Source: Crossiella sp. CA-258035 (lineage in GTDB: Bacteria; Actinomycetota; Actinomycetes; Mycobacteriales; Pseudonocardiaceae). Taken from it: 64,000 nt of DNA. Position numbers and translations under genes: made by a program. The notes below the pieces were generated by a model. It saw only the letters and a program-made list of their open reading frames with translations, was not told where the DNA came from and did not search any database. Below are positions 27,501 to 35,713 of this stretch, piece after piece. The DNA lies in the NCBI RefSeq assembly GCF_030064675.1, contig NZ_CP116413.1:3814001-3878000 (forward strand). The letters run 5' to 3'. Position 1 is the stretch's first letter; each line of letters starts with the position of its first letter.

Positions 27501-30048
27501 CCCGGACGGGGTGGCCCGCGTGGTCACCACCGCGGTGGACATCGACTCCCTGCCCGCGGCCATCGGCGCGCTGGGCAGTTTCGCCGACGGGGTGGCCGAC
27601 GGTGAGCTGGTCGCCGACCTCTACGTCACCTGGGAGGACCAGCCCGACGCGGAGGCCATGTCGGTGCGGCTGGGTGAGCTGCTCACCGAGCACCCGCCGC
27701 CCTCGGCCATCCGCCGGATCACTACCGCGGTGGCCGGCACCAGCGGCGCGGTGATGCACCACCACTTCACCTTCCGCCCCGACGGCGACGGCTTCGCCGA
27801 GGACCGGCTGATCCGCGGGCTGCACCCGCAGATCGCCGACCGGCTCCAGCTGCAACGCCTGCGCGAGTTCGACCTCACCCGGCTGCCCTCGGCCGATGAG
27901 GAGATCTACCTCTTCCGCGCGGTGGCCAAGACCAACCCGGCCGACGAGCGGCTGATCGCGATGGGCCAGGTCCGCGACCTGACCCCGCTGCGCGAGTCCG
28001 AGGGCCGCCTGGTCGCGCTGCCCGCGCTGGAGGACGCGATCACCACCTGCCTGGGCGCGATCCGTGACATCCAGGCGCAGCGCCCGCAGAACAAGCGGTT
28101 CGACACCAACCGGATCATGATGTATGTCTGGCCGTCGACCGAGCTGTCCACCGACGAGCTGAACCAGCTGACTCAGCGCATCCTGCCCACCGCCACCGGC
28201 GCCGGGCTGGAGGAGGTCCAGTTCCTGGCCCGCCGCCGCACCGCGAACCGCGAGCTGGCCGAGGTGTCGGTGCGGATCACCCTGGAGCCGGGCAACGGCG
28301 CGCACCTGCACGTGGGCGAGCCGGACACCGAACCGGTGCGGCCGCTGGACGACTACCGGCAGAAGGTGTTGCGCGCGGCTCGCCGCGGCAACGTCTACCC
28401 CTACGAGTTGACCGACCTGCTGGCCGGCAACCAGGGCGTGTTCACCGAGCACGACCTGGACGAGCGCGGCGTGCTGGTGCCGGTGGACCGGCCCAAGGGC
28501 AAGAACTCCGCCGCGATCGTGGCCGGGGTGGTCAGCACGCCCACCGAGCGGCACCCCGAGGGCGTGACCAGGGTGGTGCTGCTGGGCGACCCGACCAAGG
28601 CGCTGGGCGCGCTCTCGGAGCCGGAGTGCTCCCGGGTGATCGCCGCGCTGGACCTGGCCGAGCGGATGCGGGTGCCGCTGGAGTGGTTCGCGCTCTCCTC
28701 CGGCGCCCGGATCTCGATGTCCTCCGGCACCGAGAACATGGACTGGGTGGCCACCGCGCTCAAGCGGATCGTGGAGTTCACCCAGGCCGGTGGCGAGATC
28801 AACATCGTGGTCGCCGGGATCACCGTGGGCGCGCAGCCGTACTGGAACGCCGAAGCCACGATGCTCATGCACACCAAGGGCATCCTGGTGATGACGCCGG
28901 ACTCGGCGATGGTGCTCACCGGCAAGCAGTCGCTGGACTTCTCCGGCGGTGTTTCGGCCGAGGACAACTTCGGCATCGGCGGCTACGACCGGGTGATGGG
29001 CCCCAACGGCCAGGCCCAGTACTGGGCGCCGAACCTGGCCGGCGCGCGCGATGTGCTGATGTCGCACTACGACCACACCTACGTGGTGCCCGGTGAGACC
29101 GCGCCGCGGCGGGCGGTGACCAACGACCCGGTCGACCGGGACGTCACGCCGTACCCGCACGCCATCGTGGGCAGCGACTTCAGCACCGTCGGGGAGATCT
29201 TCTCCGCCGAGCACAACCCGGACCGCAAGAAGCCGTTCGACATCCGCACCGTGATGCGCGCGCTGTCCGACCAGGACCACCCGGTGCTGGAGCGCTGGGC
29301 CGGCATGGCCGACGCGGAAACGTCCGCGGTGCAGGACGTGCACATCGGCGGCTACCCGGTCTGCCTGATCGGCATCGAGTCCCGTTCGGTGCCCCGCCGT
29401 GGGTTCCCGCCCACCGACGGCCCGGACACCTACACCGCGGGCACCCTGTTCCCGCGTTCGTCGAAGAAGACCGCGCGGGCGATCAACTCCGCCTCCGGCA
29501 ACCGCCCGCTGGTGGTGCTGGCCAACCTGTCGGGCTTCGACGGCTCCCCGGAGTCGATGCGCAAGCTGCAGCTGGAGTACGGCGCGGAGATCGGCCGGGC
29601 GATCGTCAACTTCGAGGGCCCGATCGTGTTCTGCGTGATCTCGCGCTACCACGGCGGCGCGTTCGTGGTGTTCTCCAAGGCGCTCAACCCGAACATGACC
29701 GTGCTGGCGCTGGAGGGCTCCTTCGCCTCGGTGCTCGGCGGCGCGCCCGCGGCGGCGGTGGTGTTCTCCGGCGAGGTGAACAACCGCACCGCCAACGACC
29801 CGAGGGTGGCCGAGCTGCAAGCGATGGTCACCGCGGCCAGCGGCGCGGAGCGGGCCGGGCTGAACACCCAGCTGGCCGAGGTGCGTTCCTCGGTGCGGGC
29901 GGAGAAGGTGGGCGAGGTGGCCGCGGAGTTCGACCGGGTGCACAGCATCCAGCGCGCGGTCGAGGTCGGCTCGGTGGACGCGATCATCAGTGTGGCCGAG
30001 CTGCGGCCGCGGATCATCGAGGCCATCGAACACGGCATGAAGCGCTGA
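24565..30048 (+). CDS. Fused single-chain biotin-dependent acyl-CoA carboxylase (BC-BCCP-CT)
   Basis: 1827 residues from GTG 24565 (GGGAGG about 9 bases upstream). The first ~460 residues are biotin carboxylase (FSRVAIVNRGEAAMRLIHAVR, ATP-grasp KATAGGGGRGIRR, VQRRNQKIIEESASP, EVNTRLQVEHPITE). A biotinyl domain has ESMKMEM with the biotinylated Lys ~620. A ~700-residue middle region resembles the ACC central region of eukaryotic-type enzymes. The C-terminal ~500 residues are the carboxyltransferase (SSGARISMSSGTENMDW, LANLSGFDGSPESM, FVVFSKALNPNMTVLALEGSFASVLGG). It would make malonyl- or methylmalonyl-CoA in one polypeptide, whereas actinobacteria normally use separate AccA/AccB/AccD/AccE subunits. 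Monocistronic, ending at a strong hairpin. Acyl specificity is not decided by sequence. Confidence 0.9.
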   Translation: MFSRVAIVNRGEAAMRLIHAVRDLSAETGQRIETVALYTDADRSATFVREADVAYPLGPASARPYLDYAVLEKALVETKADAAWVGWGFVAEDPVFAELCEKIGVTFVGPSAEAMRQLGDKIGAKLIAEEVGVPVAPWSRGEVATLDDALRAGEQIGYPLMLKATAGGGGRGIRRVDSHEQLTEAYQLTRQEAERAFGSGVVFLERLVTGARHVEVQVISDGQTAWALGVRDCSVQRRNQKIIEESASPVLAPAQTAELKASAERLAVKVGYRGACTVEFLYHPGEKLFAFLEVNTRLQVEHPITEITTGTDLVRLQLHVAGGGLLEGEQPAELGHAVEARLNAEDPDRDFAPAPGRITRLTLPAGPGIRVDTGVSEGDTIPGDFDSMIAKIIAYGRDREQALGRLRRAMAETTAIIEGGATNKSFVLDLLDQPEVVQATADTGWIDRVRGEGRLVNHRHSAIALAAAAIEAYQDEEEVSTQRLISTAHGGRPQAQHEVGRPLDLKLRGVGYRVWVARVGPQRFRVGVSGGGEVHHADVEVERFDQHCGQILVNGRRFRLVSATHGPIHLVEVDGVTHRISRDEGGVVRAPAPALVVATPLAAGDEVESGAPILVLESMKMEMVLRAPFRAKVRECPVSVGSQVETGTPLMRLEPLAEEGAEVEAAAETGAVEIDLPAEPLGVSAAERAERGLQDLRSLLLGYDVDPHDRGRVLSQYLAARAELGSRPLPGELELLTVFADLSELSRNKPGNELDVEPHSPVHSPREYFHSYLQSLDVERAGVTEGFQAKLQQVLTHYGVTALDRTPELEAAVFRIFLAQQRTATDVAVVSEVLRQWLAGAPPLESMRESAGLTLEHLVQATQVRFPAVSDLARGVVFRWFAQPLLRRTRAKVYAEVRSELRYLDRNPDAPDRAERIQAMVSCSEPLVRLIGQRIGRPGRDHAPLLEVLTRRYYGNRWLSGVTARQTAGCPFVTAEHTGPDGVARVVTTAVDIDSLPAAIGALGSFADGVADGELVADLYVTWEDQPDAEAMSVRLGELLTEHPPPSAIRRITTAVAGTSGAVMHHHFTFRPDGDGFAEDRLIRGLHPQIADRLQLQRLREFDLTRLPSADEEIYLFRAVAKTNPADERLIAMGQVRDLTPLRESEGRLVALPALEDAITTCLGAIRDIQAQRPQNKRFDTNRIMMYVWPSTELSTDELNQLTQRILPTATGAGLEEVQFLARRRTANRELAEVSVRITLEPGNGAHLHVGEPDTEPVRPLDDYRQKVLRAARRGNVYPYELTDLLAGNQGVFTEHDLDERGVLVPVDRPKGKNSAAIVAGVVSTPTERHPEGVTRVVLLGDPTKALGALSEPECSRVIAALDLAERMRVPLEWFALSSGARISMSSGTENMDWVATALKRIVEFTQAGGEINIVVAGITVGAQPYWNAEATMLMHTKGILVMTPDSAMVLTGKQSLDFSGGVSAEDNFGIGGYDRVMGPNGQAQYWAPNLAGARDVLMSHYDHTYVVPGETAPRRAVTNDPVDRDVTPYPHAIVGSDFSTVGEIFSAEHNPDRKKPFDIRTVMRALSDQDHPVLERWAGMADAETSAVQDVHIGGYPVCLIGIESRSVPRRGFPPTDGPDTYTAGTLFPRSSKKTARAINSASGNRPLVVLANLSGFDGSPESMRKLQLEYGAEIGRAIVNFEGPIVFCVISRYHGGAFVVFSKALNPNMTVLALEGSFASVLGGAPAAAVVFSGEVNNRTANDPRVAELQAMVTAASGAERAGLNTQLAEVRSSVRAEKVGEVAAEFDRVHSIQRAVEVGSVDAIISVAELRPRIIEAIEHGMKR

Positions 30049-30055
30049 CCAGCGC

Positions 30056-30083
30056 GGGCACCGGCCAGCCGTGGCCGGTGCCC
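30056..30083 (+). terminator. Hairpin terminator after the fused carboxylase gene
   Basis: GGGCACCGGCCA and TGGCCGGTGCCC form a perfect 12-base-pair stem with a 4-base loop (GCCG), starting 8 bases after the stop. It ends 17 bases before the AraC-type regulator start, separating the two transcripts. Confidence 0.75.
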
Positions 30084-30100
30084 GCCACCAGGGAGCCGGG

Positions 30101-31105
30101 ATGAGTGAGCAGGCTTCGCCGCTGGGCCGGGAAGTGCTCAGCGGAGCAAGCCTTGAGGTGCTGGAAGCGCTCTACCGCGAGTACTCGCCGCCCGAGCTGC
30201 CCTGGATCAACGCCGCCACCCCGAAATCGGCGCGGTTCTGGGTCACCTTCCTGGCCGGAGTGCCGGATCCGAGCCTGCCCTACGGCATGGGCACCTCACT
30301 GGCCGACACCGCCGGCGACGCCGAGTTCGAGGTGCGCGGGCGGGCCAGGCCGGACCACTACGTGATCCGGACCTTCCCCGGCGGCAGCGGGCACTTCCAG
30401 GTCGACGGCCTGGAACCGGCGGACAGCCTGGTGCAGTCGCCGCGGCAGCGGCACCGGCAGGTGGTGCCCGCGCGGACCTGGGTGCGGGAGCTGGTGCTGC
30501 CCAAGGCCAGGGTGACCGAGGCGCTGCGGGTACGGCTGGGGGAGGAGCCAAGCACGGACCTGCGCTTCGATCCGGTGCTGCGCCAGGGGATTCCGGCCGT
30601 GACCGGGCTGGTGGAGCTGATCAACGGCTGGGCGGACCCGGTGCGCGCGCAGCTGCTGGCCAGCTCGCCGTTGGCATTGCGGCACTTCGAGCAGCTGCTG
30701 GTGCAGGCCCTGCTGGACGCGCAGCCGCACGAGCTGAGCGAGCAGCTGGACCGGCACGCCGCCGGCCTGCCCATGGCCGCGGTGCGGCGGGCGATGGTCT
30801 ACTGCGAGGAGCACGCGGACCGGCCGATCACGGTGCCGGACATGGCCGCGGCGGCTGGGGTCGCGGTGCGGCAGTTGCAGCGCAGCTTCCAGGAACACCT
30901 CGGCATGGGCCCGCTGGAATACCTGCGGCGGGTGCGGCTGGACAACGTGCACCAGGAGCTGCTCGCGGTCGCCTGCGGCCGGGCCGGCGGCACGGTGGCC
31001 GAGATCGCGCGCCGCTGGGGGTTCACCCACCAGGGCCGGTTCGCCCAGTACTACCGGGAGACCTACGGCTGCCCGCCGTCGCAGACCCTGCGCCAGCCGG
31101 GCTGA
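30101..31105 (+). CDS. AraC-family transcriptional regulator
   Basis: 334 residues from ATG 30101, which has GGGAG upstream; the open frame starts earlier but without a site. The N-terminal ~220 residues are a cupin-like/AraC-ligand-binding-type domain (FWVTFLAGVPDPSLPYGMGTS). The C-terminal double HTH is clear: ITVPDMAAAAGVAVRQLQRSF and TVAEIARRWGFTHQGRFAQYY, ending RETYGCPPSQTLRQ. Its 3' end overlaps the convergent DeoR/LacI-type gene by 83 bases. Ligand and target unknown. Confidence 0.85.
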   Translation: MSEQASPLGREVLSGASLEVLEALYREYSPPELPWINAATPKSARFWVTFLAGVPDPSLPYGMGTSLADTAGDAEFEVRGRARPDHYVIRTFPGGSGHFQVDGLEPADSLVQSPRQRHRQVVPARTWVRELVLPKARVTEALRVRLGEEPSTDLRFDPVLRQGIPAVTGLVELINGWADPVRAQLLASSPLALRHFEQLLVQALLDAQPHELSEQLDRHAAGLPMAAVRRAMVYCEEHADRPITVPDMAAAAGVAVRQLQRSFQEHLGMGPLEYLRRVRLDNVHQELLAVACGRAGGTVAEIARRWGFTHQGRFAQYYRETYGCPPSQTLRQPG

Positions 31106-32141
31106 CCGAGGTCGCGCCGCAGGAGGAGCGCACGATCAGACGTGGCACCATGCGCACGTGCCGCACCGGCGCGGCCGGGTTGCGCAGGTGCGCCAGCAGC
31201 AGTTCGGCGGCGCAGCGGCCCAGGTGTGCCTTGGGTGGGGCCACCGCGGTCAGTGGCGGGTCGGCCAGCGCGGCCACCTCGTCGTCGTAGGAGACCACCG
31301 CGAAATCCGTTGGCAGCAGGTAGTTTTGCGCGCGCAACCGCTGGAGCAGCAGCGCGGCGTCCTGGTCGCTGTGCACCAGCGCGGCCGTGGTTCCGGTCCG
31401 CGCGCACTCCTCGATCAGCGCGGACACCGCCTCGGCCCGCTCGTCCTGGCCGACCGCGAGCACCGGAGCGGCGGAAAGTCCCAGTGCGGCAACGGCTTCC
31501 GCGTGACCTGCCAGGATTCCCGGCCTGGTCGGCGTGTCCACCGCGAGCAGCGCCACGCCCCGGTGGCCGAGTCCGGCCAGGTGGGCCACCGCCCTGGCCG
31601 CGCCCGCCGCGTGGTCGGAGCGCACGGAGTCCACTTCGGACAGATCAAGTCCGCTGACCTGCCGCTCCAGCACCACGCACGGCACGCCCAGCTCGCGCAC
31701 CCAGTCCCGCATCACGGTGCCCGGCGCGGGAGTCAGCAGCAGTCCGCGCGCGCCAGCCTCCACCATCGCCCGCGCCTGTCGCCACTGCTCCTGCTCGTCG
31801 TAGCGGGACACCTGGAGCACCAGCCTGCCCCCGGCGGCGGCCAGCGCGGACTGCGCGCCGCGGATCATGTCCGGGAAGTAGAAGGCGGTCGACGGCGACA
31901 CCATGCCGACCACGACCTCCTCAGGCTCCGCCGCCGCGGCCTTCCGGGTGGCCAGCACCGCCGCGCCGCCGTGCACCCTGGTGAGCAGGCCGCGCTCGGC
32001 CAGGTGGCCGATGTCGCGCCGGACCGTCATGCCCGAGACACCCAGCAGGGCGGCCAGTTCCGCGGCGCGCACCGACCGGCGTCTGCGCACCTCGGCCAGG
32101 ATGAGCTCGTGCCGCTCCTGCGGCAGCCGGGCCTCGTTCAC
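31023..32141 (-). CDS. Hybrid regulator: DeoR-type HTH plus LacI-type sugar sensor
   Basis: 372 residues from GTG 32141 (AGGGGTGG upstream). The N-terminus is a DeoR winged helix (PQERHELILAEVRRRRSV, ALLGVSGMTVRRDIGHLAERG). From about residue 70 a LacI/GalR-like periplasmic-binding fold follows (VVVGMVSPSTAFYFPDMIRGAQ, GHRGVALLAVDTPTRPG, DFAVVSYDDEVAALADPPLTAV). The last ~25 residues are a low-complexity Ser/Gly/Arg tail, overlapping the AraC gene on the other strand. Divergent from the polysaccharide lyase, whose promoter holds a dyad; it most likely controls that gene and itself. Confidence 0.85.
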   Translation of the reverse strand: MNEARLPQERHELILAEVRRRRSVRAAELAALLGVSGMTVRRDIGHLAERGLLTRVHGGAAVLATRKAAAAEPEEVVVGMVSPSTAFYFPDMIRGAQSALAAAGGRLVLQVSRYDEQEQWRQARAMVEAGARGLLLTPAPGTVMRDWVRELGVPCVVLERQVSGLDLSEVDSVRSDHAAGAARAVAHLAGLGHRGVALLAVDTPTRPGILAGHAEAVAALGLSAAPVLAVGQDERAEAVSALIEECARTGTTAALVHSDQDAALLLQRLRAQNYLLPTDFAVVSYDDEVAALADPPLTAVAPPKAHLGRCAAELLLAHLRNPAAPVRHVRMVPRLIVRSSCGATSVSPAGAGSATAGSRRSPGSTGRTGPGG

Positions 32142-32157
32142 CGCCACCCCTGTCTGT

Positions 32158-32169
32158 GCACATTTGTGC
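32158..32169. promoter_or_regulatory. Operator-like dyad between hybrid regulator and lyase
   Basis: GCACA-TT-TGTGC is a perfect 5-2-5 inverted repeat lying 17 bases upstream of the regulator start and 76 bases upstream of the lyase start. It is the only strong dyad I see in the 103-base divergent region. Binding by the adjacent DeoR/LacI hybrid is inferred. Confidence 0.6.
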
Positions 32170-32244
32170 GGTTGTCTGCGGAAAGGTTGACCGTTGGGGC
32201 ATCTTGGTCGGAGGGTGCGAAGGAGCACAAGTAGGGAGGCCGCG

Positions 32245-34983
32245 ATGTCTTTCCCCCTGTCCCGCCGCCAGCTCCTGCTCGCCACCGGCGCCCTCGCCGC
32301 CGTGCCACTGGGCGCGGCCTCGACTGCCACCGAGTTCGACACCCTGCGCCAGCGCTGGGCGAACGCCCTCACCGGCGGCGCGATCAACCCGGCCGACCCG
32401 GTCTTCCGCACCGCACTGTCCACTTTGGACAACCAGGCCCGGCGGCACCGGGACACCATGACCGGCTCGCTGTGGCCGGACCTGCCGCTGGGCTCCTCCT
32501 CGGCCAACCTGACCGCCAGCTTCACCCGCCTCCGCCTGATGGCCCTGGCGCACGCCACCCCAGGCACCTCGGTGACCGGCGATCCGCAGCTGGCCGCCCA
32601 GATCGTCAACGGGATGTCCGTGCTCGGCGGCACCTACCGGGCCGGGCAGCGGCAGTACGGCAACTGGTGGGACTGGGAAATCGGCTCCCCGCAAGCACTC
32701 CTGGACCTCTGTGTGCTGCTGGCGGTCCCGGCCACCCAGCTCGCCGCGCACCTGGCTGCCGTCGACCACTTCGTGCCCACGCCCTACCGGATGATGCCCG
32801 CCAGGAAGGTCTCCACCGGCGCGAACCGCGCGGACCTGGCCCTGGTGGTCGCCCTGCGCGGCATCCTCGGCGGCAAGGCCGAGGCGCTGGCCGTGGCCAG
32901 GGACAGCCTGTCCGACCTGTTCCCCTACACCCGCACCGGCGACGGGATGTACGCCGACGGCTCGTTCGTCCAGCACGACACCGTGCCCTACACCGGCACC
33001 TACGGCCACGTCATCCTCAACCGGCTGGCCCAGCTGTTCCTGCTGCTGGCCGGATCCAGCTGGGACGTCACCGATCCGTTGCGCGCCAACGTCCACGCCT
33101 CGGTCCCGGCGGCCTACGCGCCGATGGTCTTCCGCGGCCGGGTCTTCGACTTCGTGCGCGGCCGGGCCATCTCCCGCACCGGCGAACGCGACGCCGACGA
33201 CGGCCTGTACTTCGCCTGGGACCTGTTGCTGCTGGCCAACTCCGGCCACCCCGAGCTGCGTTCGCTGGCCAAGACCTGGCTGCTGGCCAACACCGCCCGG
33301 CCGGTCAGCGCGCACGGCACGGTCGCCCAGATCGCCCTGGCCGCACCGGTGCTGGCCGATGCGAGCATCCCGGTGCGGCCGGAACCGGTGGGGCACCAGC
33401 AGTTCCCCAGCATGGACCGGGTGGTGCACCGCGGCCCCGGCTGGGCGCTGGCCATCGCGCTGAACTCGGCCAGGATGAACCGGTTCGAGTCGATGAACGG
33501 GGAGAACCTGCGCGGCTGGCACACCACCGAGGGCATGACCTACCTGTACACCACGGCCCGGCCCGGCGACTTCACCGACGAGTTCTGGCCCACCGTCGAC
33601 CCCTATCGCCTGCCCGGCACCACGATCAGCGCCACTCGGCTCGCCGACGGCGCGGGCGCGGCCTCCCTGCCCAGCACCACCTGGGCCGGTGGCGCGTCCC
33701 TGTCCGGCAAGCACGGTGCCGTGGGCCTGGACCTCCAGGCGCACCAGAACACCGTGACCGCCAAGAAGTCCTGGTTCTGCCTCGGCGAGGTGGTCCTCGC
33801 GCTCGGCGCGGGCATCACGGGCGTGGACCGGGTGGAAACCGTGCTGGAGAACCGCAACGGCGCACCCGAGCTCACCACCGGCGGCCCGCCCGAGCGCACC
33901 GGCTGGCTGGCCATCGATGGCGTCGGCGGCATCGTCTTCCCCACCCCGACCGCCGTGCACACCCTGCGCGAGCAGCGCACCGGGCGCTGGCGCGACATCA
34001 GCACCACCGGACCGGCCACCGCGATCACCCGCCCCTACCTGACGCTGTGGCTGGACCACGGCGTCAACCCCACCGGAGCCTCCTATGCCTACCTTCTGCT
34101 GCCCGGCGCGTCCGCCGACACCACCAAGGCCTACGCCGCCAGTCCTGAAGCCAGGGTGCTGGCGAACACCGCGGCCGTGCAGGCAGTGACCGACCGCCGC
34201 ACCGGCATCACCGCGGCCAACTTCTTCACCGCCGGGACCGCCGCCGGGATCACCGTGGACGGCCCCGCTTCCGTGCTGGCCCAAGACCAGGGCGGCGCGC
34301 TCACCCTCGCGGTCGCCGACCCGACCAGGGCCGCCGCGACCCGGCTGGTTGAGCTGGCCCGCAACGGTTTCCGGCTCGCCGAACCCGCGCCCGGCTGCAC
34401 CCTGCTCAGCTCCGCCCCCACGGTCAAGCTGCTCGTCGAGACCGGCGGAACCCTCGGCGCGACCAGGACGATCCGCCTCACCCGCGGCACCCAGCCGGCC
34501 CGCCGCGCCGAGTTCCGGACGGCCGAGGCCGACACCTACGTCCGCGACGGCGCCCACGCGAACACCAACTACGACAACGAATCAAGCCTGGTGATCAAGC
34601 GCGTCGCCAGTGGCGCGGGCTACACCCGCCAGGCCCTGCTGCGCTTCGCCCTGCCCAGTGGCCGGATCGACCGCGCGGTGCTGTGGGTCAAGGGCCGGGT
34701 CGAGGACTCCGGCGGCACCCAGACCGGCGTGCGCGCCTACGGCATCAGCCCGGACTGGGACCCGGCCACGGTCACCTGGAACACCAGGCCCGCTCTCGGC
34801 CCCGCCGCGGGCACGGCGACCGCCTGCACCGCCACCGACTGGCTCGCCTTCGACGTGACCGCGCTGGTGTCCGGCGGCAAGCTGGCGGTCGCGCTGTACC
34901 AGGACGAGCCCGGCCTCGCCGTGGTCACCAACGGCCCGGCGACCCTCCAGGTGGTGCTCGGAAACCAGCTGGACCTGGGTTGA
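32245..34983 (+). CDS. Secreted polysaccharide lyase family 8 (hyaluronate/chondroitin lyase type) with C-terminal DNRLRE-like domain
   Basis: 912 residues from ATG 32245 (GGGAGG upstream). A twin-arginine signal (PLSRRQLLLATGALAAV) precedes the alpha/alpha toroid (YGNWWDWEIGSP). The PL8 catalytic residues are present: Asn ~194 (TGANRADL), His ~244 (FVQHD) and Tyr ~253 (GTYG), with the 50- and 9-residue spacings of pneumococcal hyaluronate lyase, plus MNRFESMNGEN. A beta-sandwich follows. The last ~155 residues (FRTAEADTYVRDG, VTWNTRPALG, WLAFDVTALV) look like a DNRLRE/CBM-like surface domain. It cleaves acidic polysaccharide outside the cell; hyaluronan, chondroitin and xanthan are all possible. 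Confidence 0.88.
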   Translation: MSFPLSRRQLLLATGALAAVPLGAASTATEFDTLRQRWANALTGGAINPADPVFRTALSTLDNQARRHRDTMTGSLWPDLPLGSSSANLTASFTRLRLMALAHATPGTSVTGDPQLAAQIVNGMSVLGGTYRAGQRQYGNWWDWEIGSPQALLDLCVLLAVPATQLAAHLAAVDHFVPTPYRMMPARKVSTGANRADLALVVALRGILGGKAEALAVARDSLSDLFPYTRTGDGMYADGSFVQHDTVPYTGTYGHVILNRLAQLFLLLAGSSWDVTDPLRANVHASVPAAYAPMVFRGRVFDFVRGRAISRTGERDADDGLYFAWDLLLLANSGHPELRSLAKTWLLANTARPVSAHGTVAQIALAAPVLADASIPVRPEPVGHQQFPSMDRVVHRGPGWALAIALNSARMNRFESMNGENLRGWHTTEGMTYLYTTARPGDFTDEFWPTVDPYRLPGTTISATRLADGAGAASLPSTTWAGGASLSGKHGAVGLDLQAHQNTVTAKKSWFCLGEVVLALGAGITGVDRVETVLENRNGAPELTTGGPPERTGWLAIDGVGGIVFPTPTAVHTLREQRTGRWRDISTTGPATAITRPYLTLWLDHGVNPTGASYAYLLLPGASADTTKAYAASPEARVLANTAAVQAVTDRRTGITAANFFTAGTAAGITVDGPASVLAQDQGGALTLAVADPTRAAATRLVELARNGFRLAEPAPGCTLLSSAPTVKLLVETGGTLGATRTIRLTRGTQPARRAEFRTAEADTYVRDGAHANTNYDNESSLVIKRVASGAGYTRQALLRFALPSGRIDRAVLWVKGRVEDSGGTQTGVRAYGISPDWDPATVTWNTRPALGPAAGTATACTATDWLAFDVTALVSGGKLAVALYQDEPGLAVVTNGPATLQVVLGNQLDLG

Positions 34984-34996
34984 TACCGTCTACGGC

Positions 34997-35470
34997 ATGG
35001 GTGGGGAGATGAAGCTGGCCGAGGCGCTGGCCCTGCGCGCCGAGGCGAGCAAGCGGATCGAGCAGCTGCGCTCGCGCATCGTGGCGAACGCGCGCTACCA
35101 GGAGGGCGAGACGCCCAGCGAGGACGCCACCGCCCTGCTCGCCGAGGCCGATCTCGCGCTGACCGAGCTGGAGGACCTGATCCGCCGGATCAACCGCACC
35201 AACGCGGCCACCCGGCTCGGCGAGGGCACCCTGACCGACGCGCTGGCCCGCCGCGACGTGCTGCGCCTGCGGCACAAGGTGCTCACCTCGGCCGCCGACG
35301 CCGCCGCCGGGCGGGGCAACGACTACCGCCAGCTCCGCTCCGAGCTGCGCCAGCTGTCCGCCCTGCCGGTGACCGAGCTGCGCGCCGAGGCCGACCGGGT
35401 GGCCGCCGAGCTGCGCCAGGTCGACGTCGGCATCCAGCGCGCCAACTGGGAGGTCGACCTGCTCGGCTGA
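34997..35470 (+). CDS. DIP1984-family protein
   Basis: 157 residues; ATG 34997 or ATG 35009 (four codons later). Almost entirely helical and charged (ALALRAEASKRIEQLRSRI, LTELEDLIRRINRTNAATRLG, RDVLRLRHKVLTSAADAA), probably an antiparallel coiled coil. The pattern, including NARYQEGE and INRTN, matches the DIP1984 family of small actinobacterial proteins of unknown role. It starts 13 bases after the lyase stop and may be co-transcribed. Two hairpins follow. Confidence 0.75.
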   Translation: MGGEMKLAEALALRAEASKRIEQLRSRIVANARYQEGETPSEDATALLAEADLALTELEDLIRRINRTNAATRLGEGTLTDALARRDVLRLRHKVLTSAADAAAGRGNDYRQLRSELRQLSALPVTELRAEADRVAAELRQVDVGIQRANWEVDLLG

Positions 35471-35490
35471 GGAACGCGGAAAGCGGGTAG

Positions 35491-35508
35491 TCGCCTTCGG
35501 GAAGGCGA
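35491..35508 (+). terminator. Hairpin after the DIP1984-family gene
   Basis: TCGCCTTC and GAAGGCGA form a perfect inverted repeat with a tight turn (effectively a CGGG tetraloop), flanked by a second outer pairing (CGGGT with ACCCG). It starts 21 bases after the stop. A transcription terminator is the simplest reading. Confidence 0.65.
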
Positions 35509-35520
35509 GCACAACCCGGC

Positions 35521-35542
35521 GAATCGGCGGGATCTCCGATTC
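35521..35542 (+). terminator. Second hairpin in the same gap
   Basis: GAATCGG at 35521 pairs with CCGATTC at 35536 over an 8-base loop. Together with the preceding hairpin it could form a tandem terminator; it also abuts the tRNA-like remnant. Confidence 0.4.
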
Positions 35543-35592
35543 ACTGTGGTCGCGCCGGGGGCGGGTGCGAGGGGGTTCGATTCCCCCAGTGA
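35541..35592 (+). other. tRNA T-arm-like remnant
   Basis: GGGGG-TTCGATT-CCCCC at 35571-35587 is a canonical tRNA T-arm, including the invariant TTCGA loop. Six bases (TCACTG, 35541-35546) pair with CAGTGA at 35587-35592, mimicking an acceptor stem. Only ~24 bases lie between, too few for D and anticodon arms, so this is not a complete tRNA. It may be a degraded tRNA or half of an integration site. Chance resemblance is possible. Confidence 0.35.
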
Positions 35593-35713
35593 CATCGCAT
35601 GCCCAGCACGACGCACAGGTGACCGCGCACGCGGCACAGTTCACCACCACGTGCTGGTTCCCGAGGACGATGAGGGTGGGCAAGGGGTTTTTCCGCGTGG
35701 TTACAGTGGACTG

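Noticed and set aside
24424-30033. 1869-residue open frame antisense to the fused carboxylase gene
   Set aside because: It mirrors the real gene codon for codon, has a His/Gly/Arg-rich product without recognisable domains, and the + strand carries clear biotin carboxylase and carboxyltransferase motifs. It is a high-GC shadow.
35541-35592. Complete tRNA gene
   Set aside because: Only the T-arm and a short pairing are present; there is no room for D and anticodon arms.
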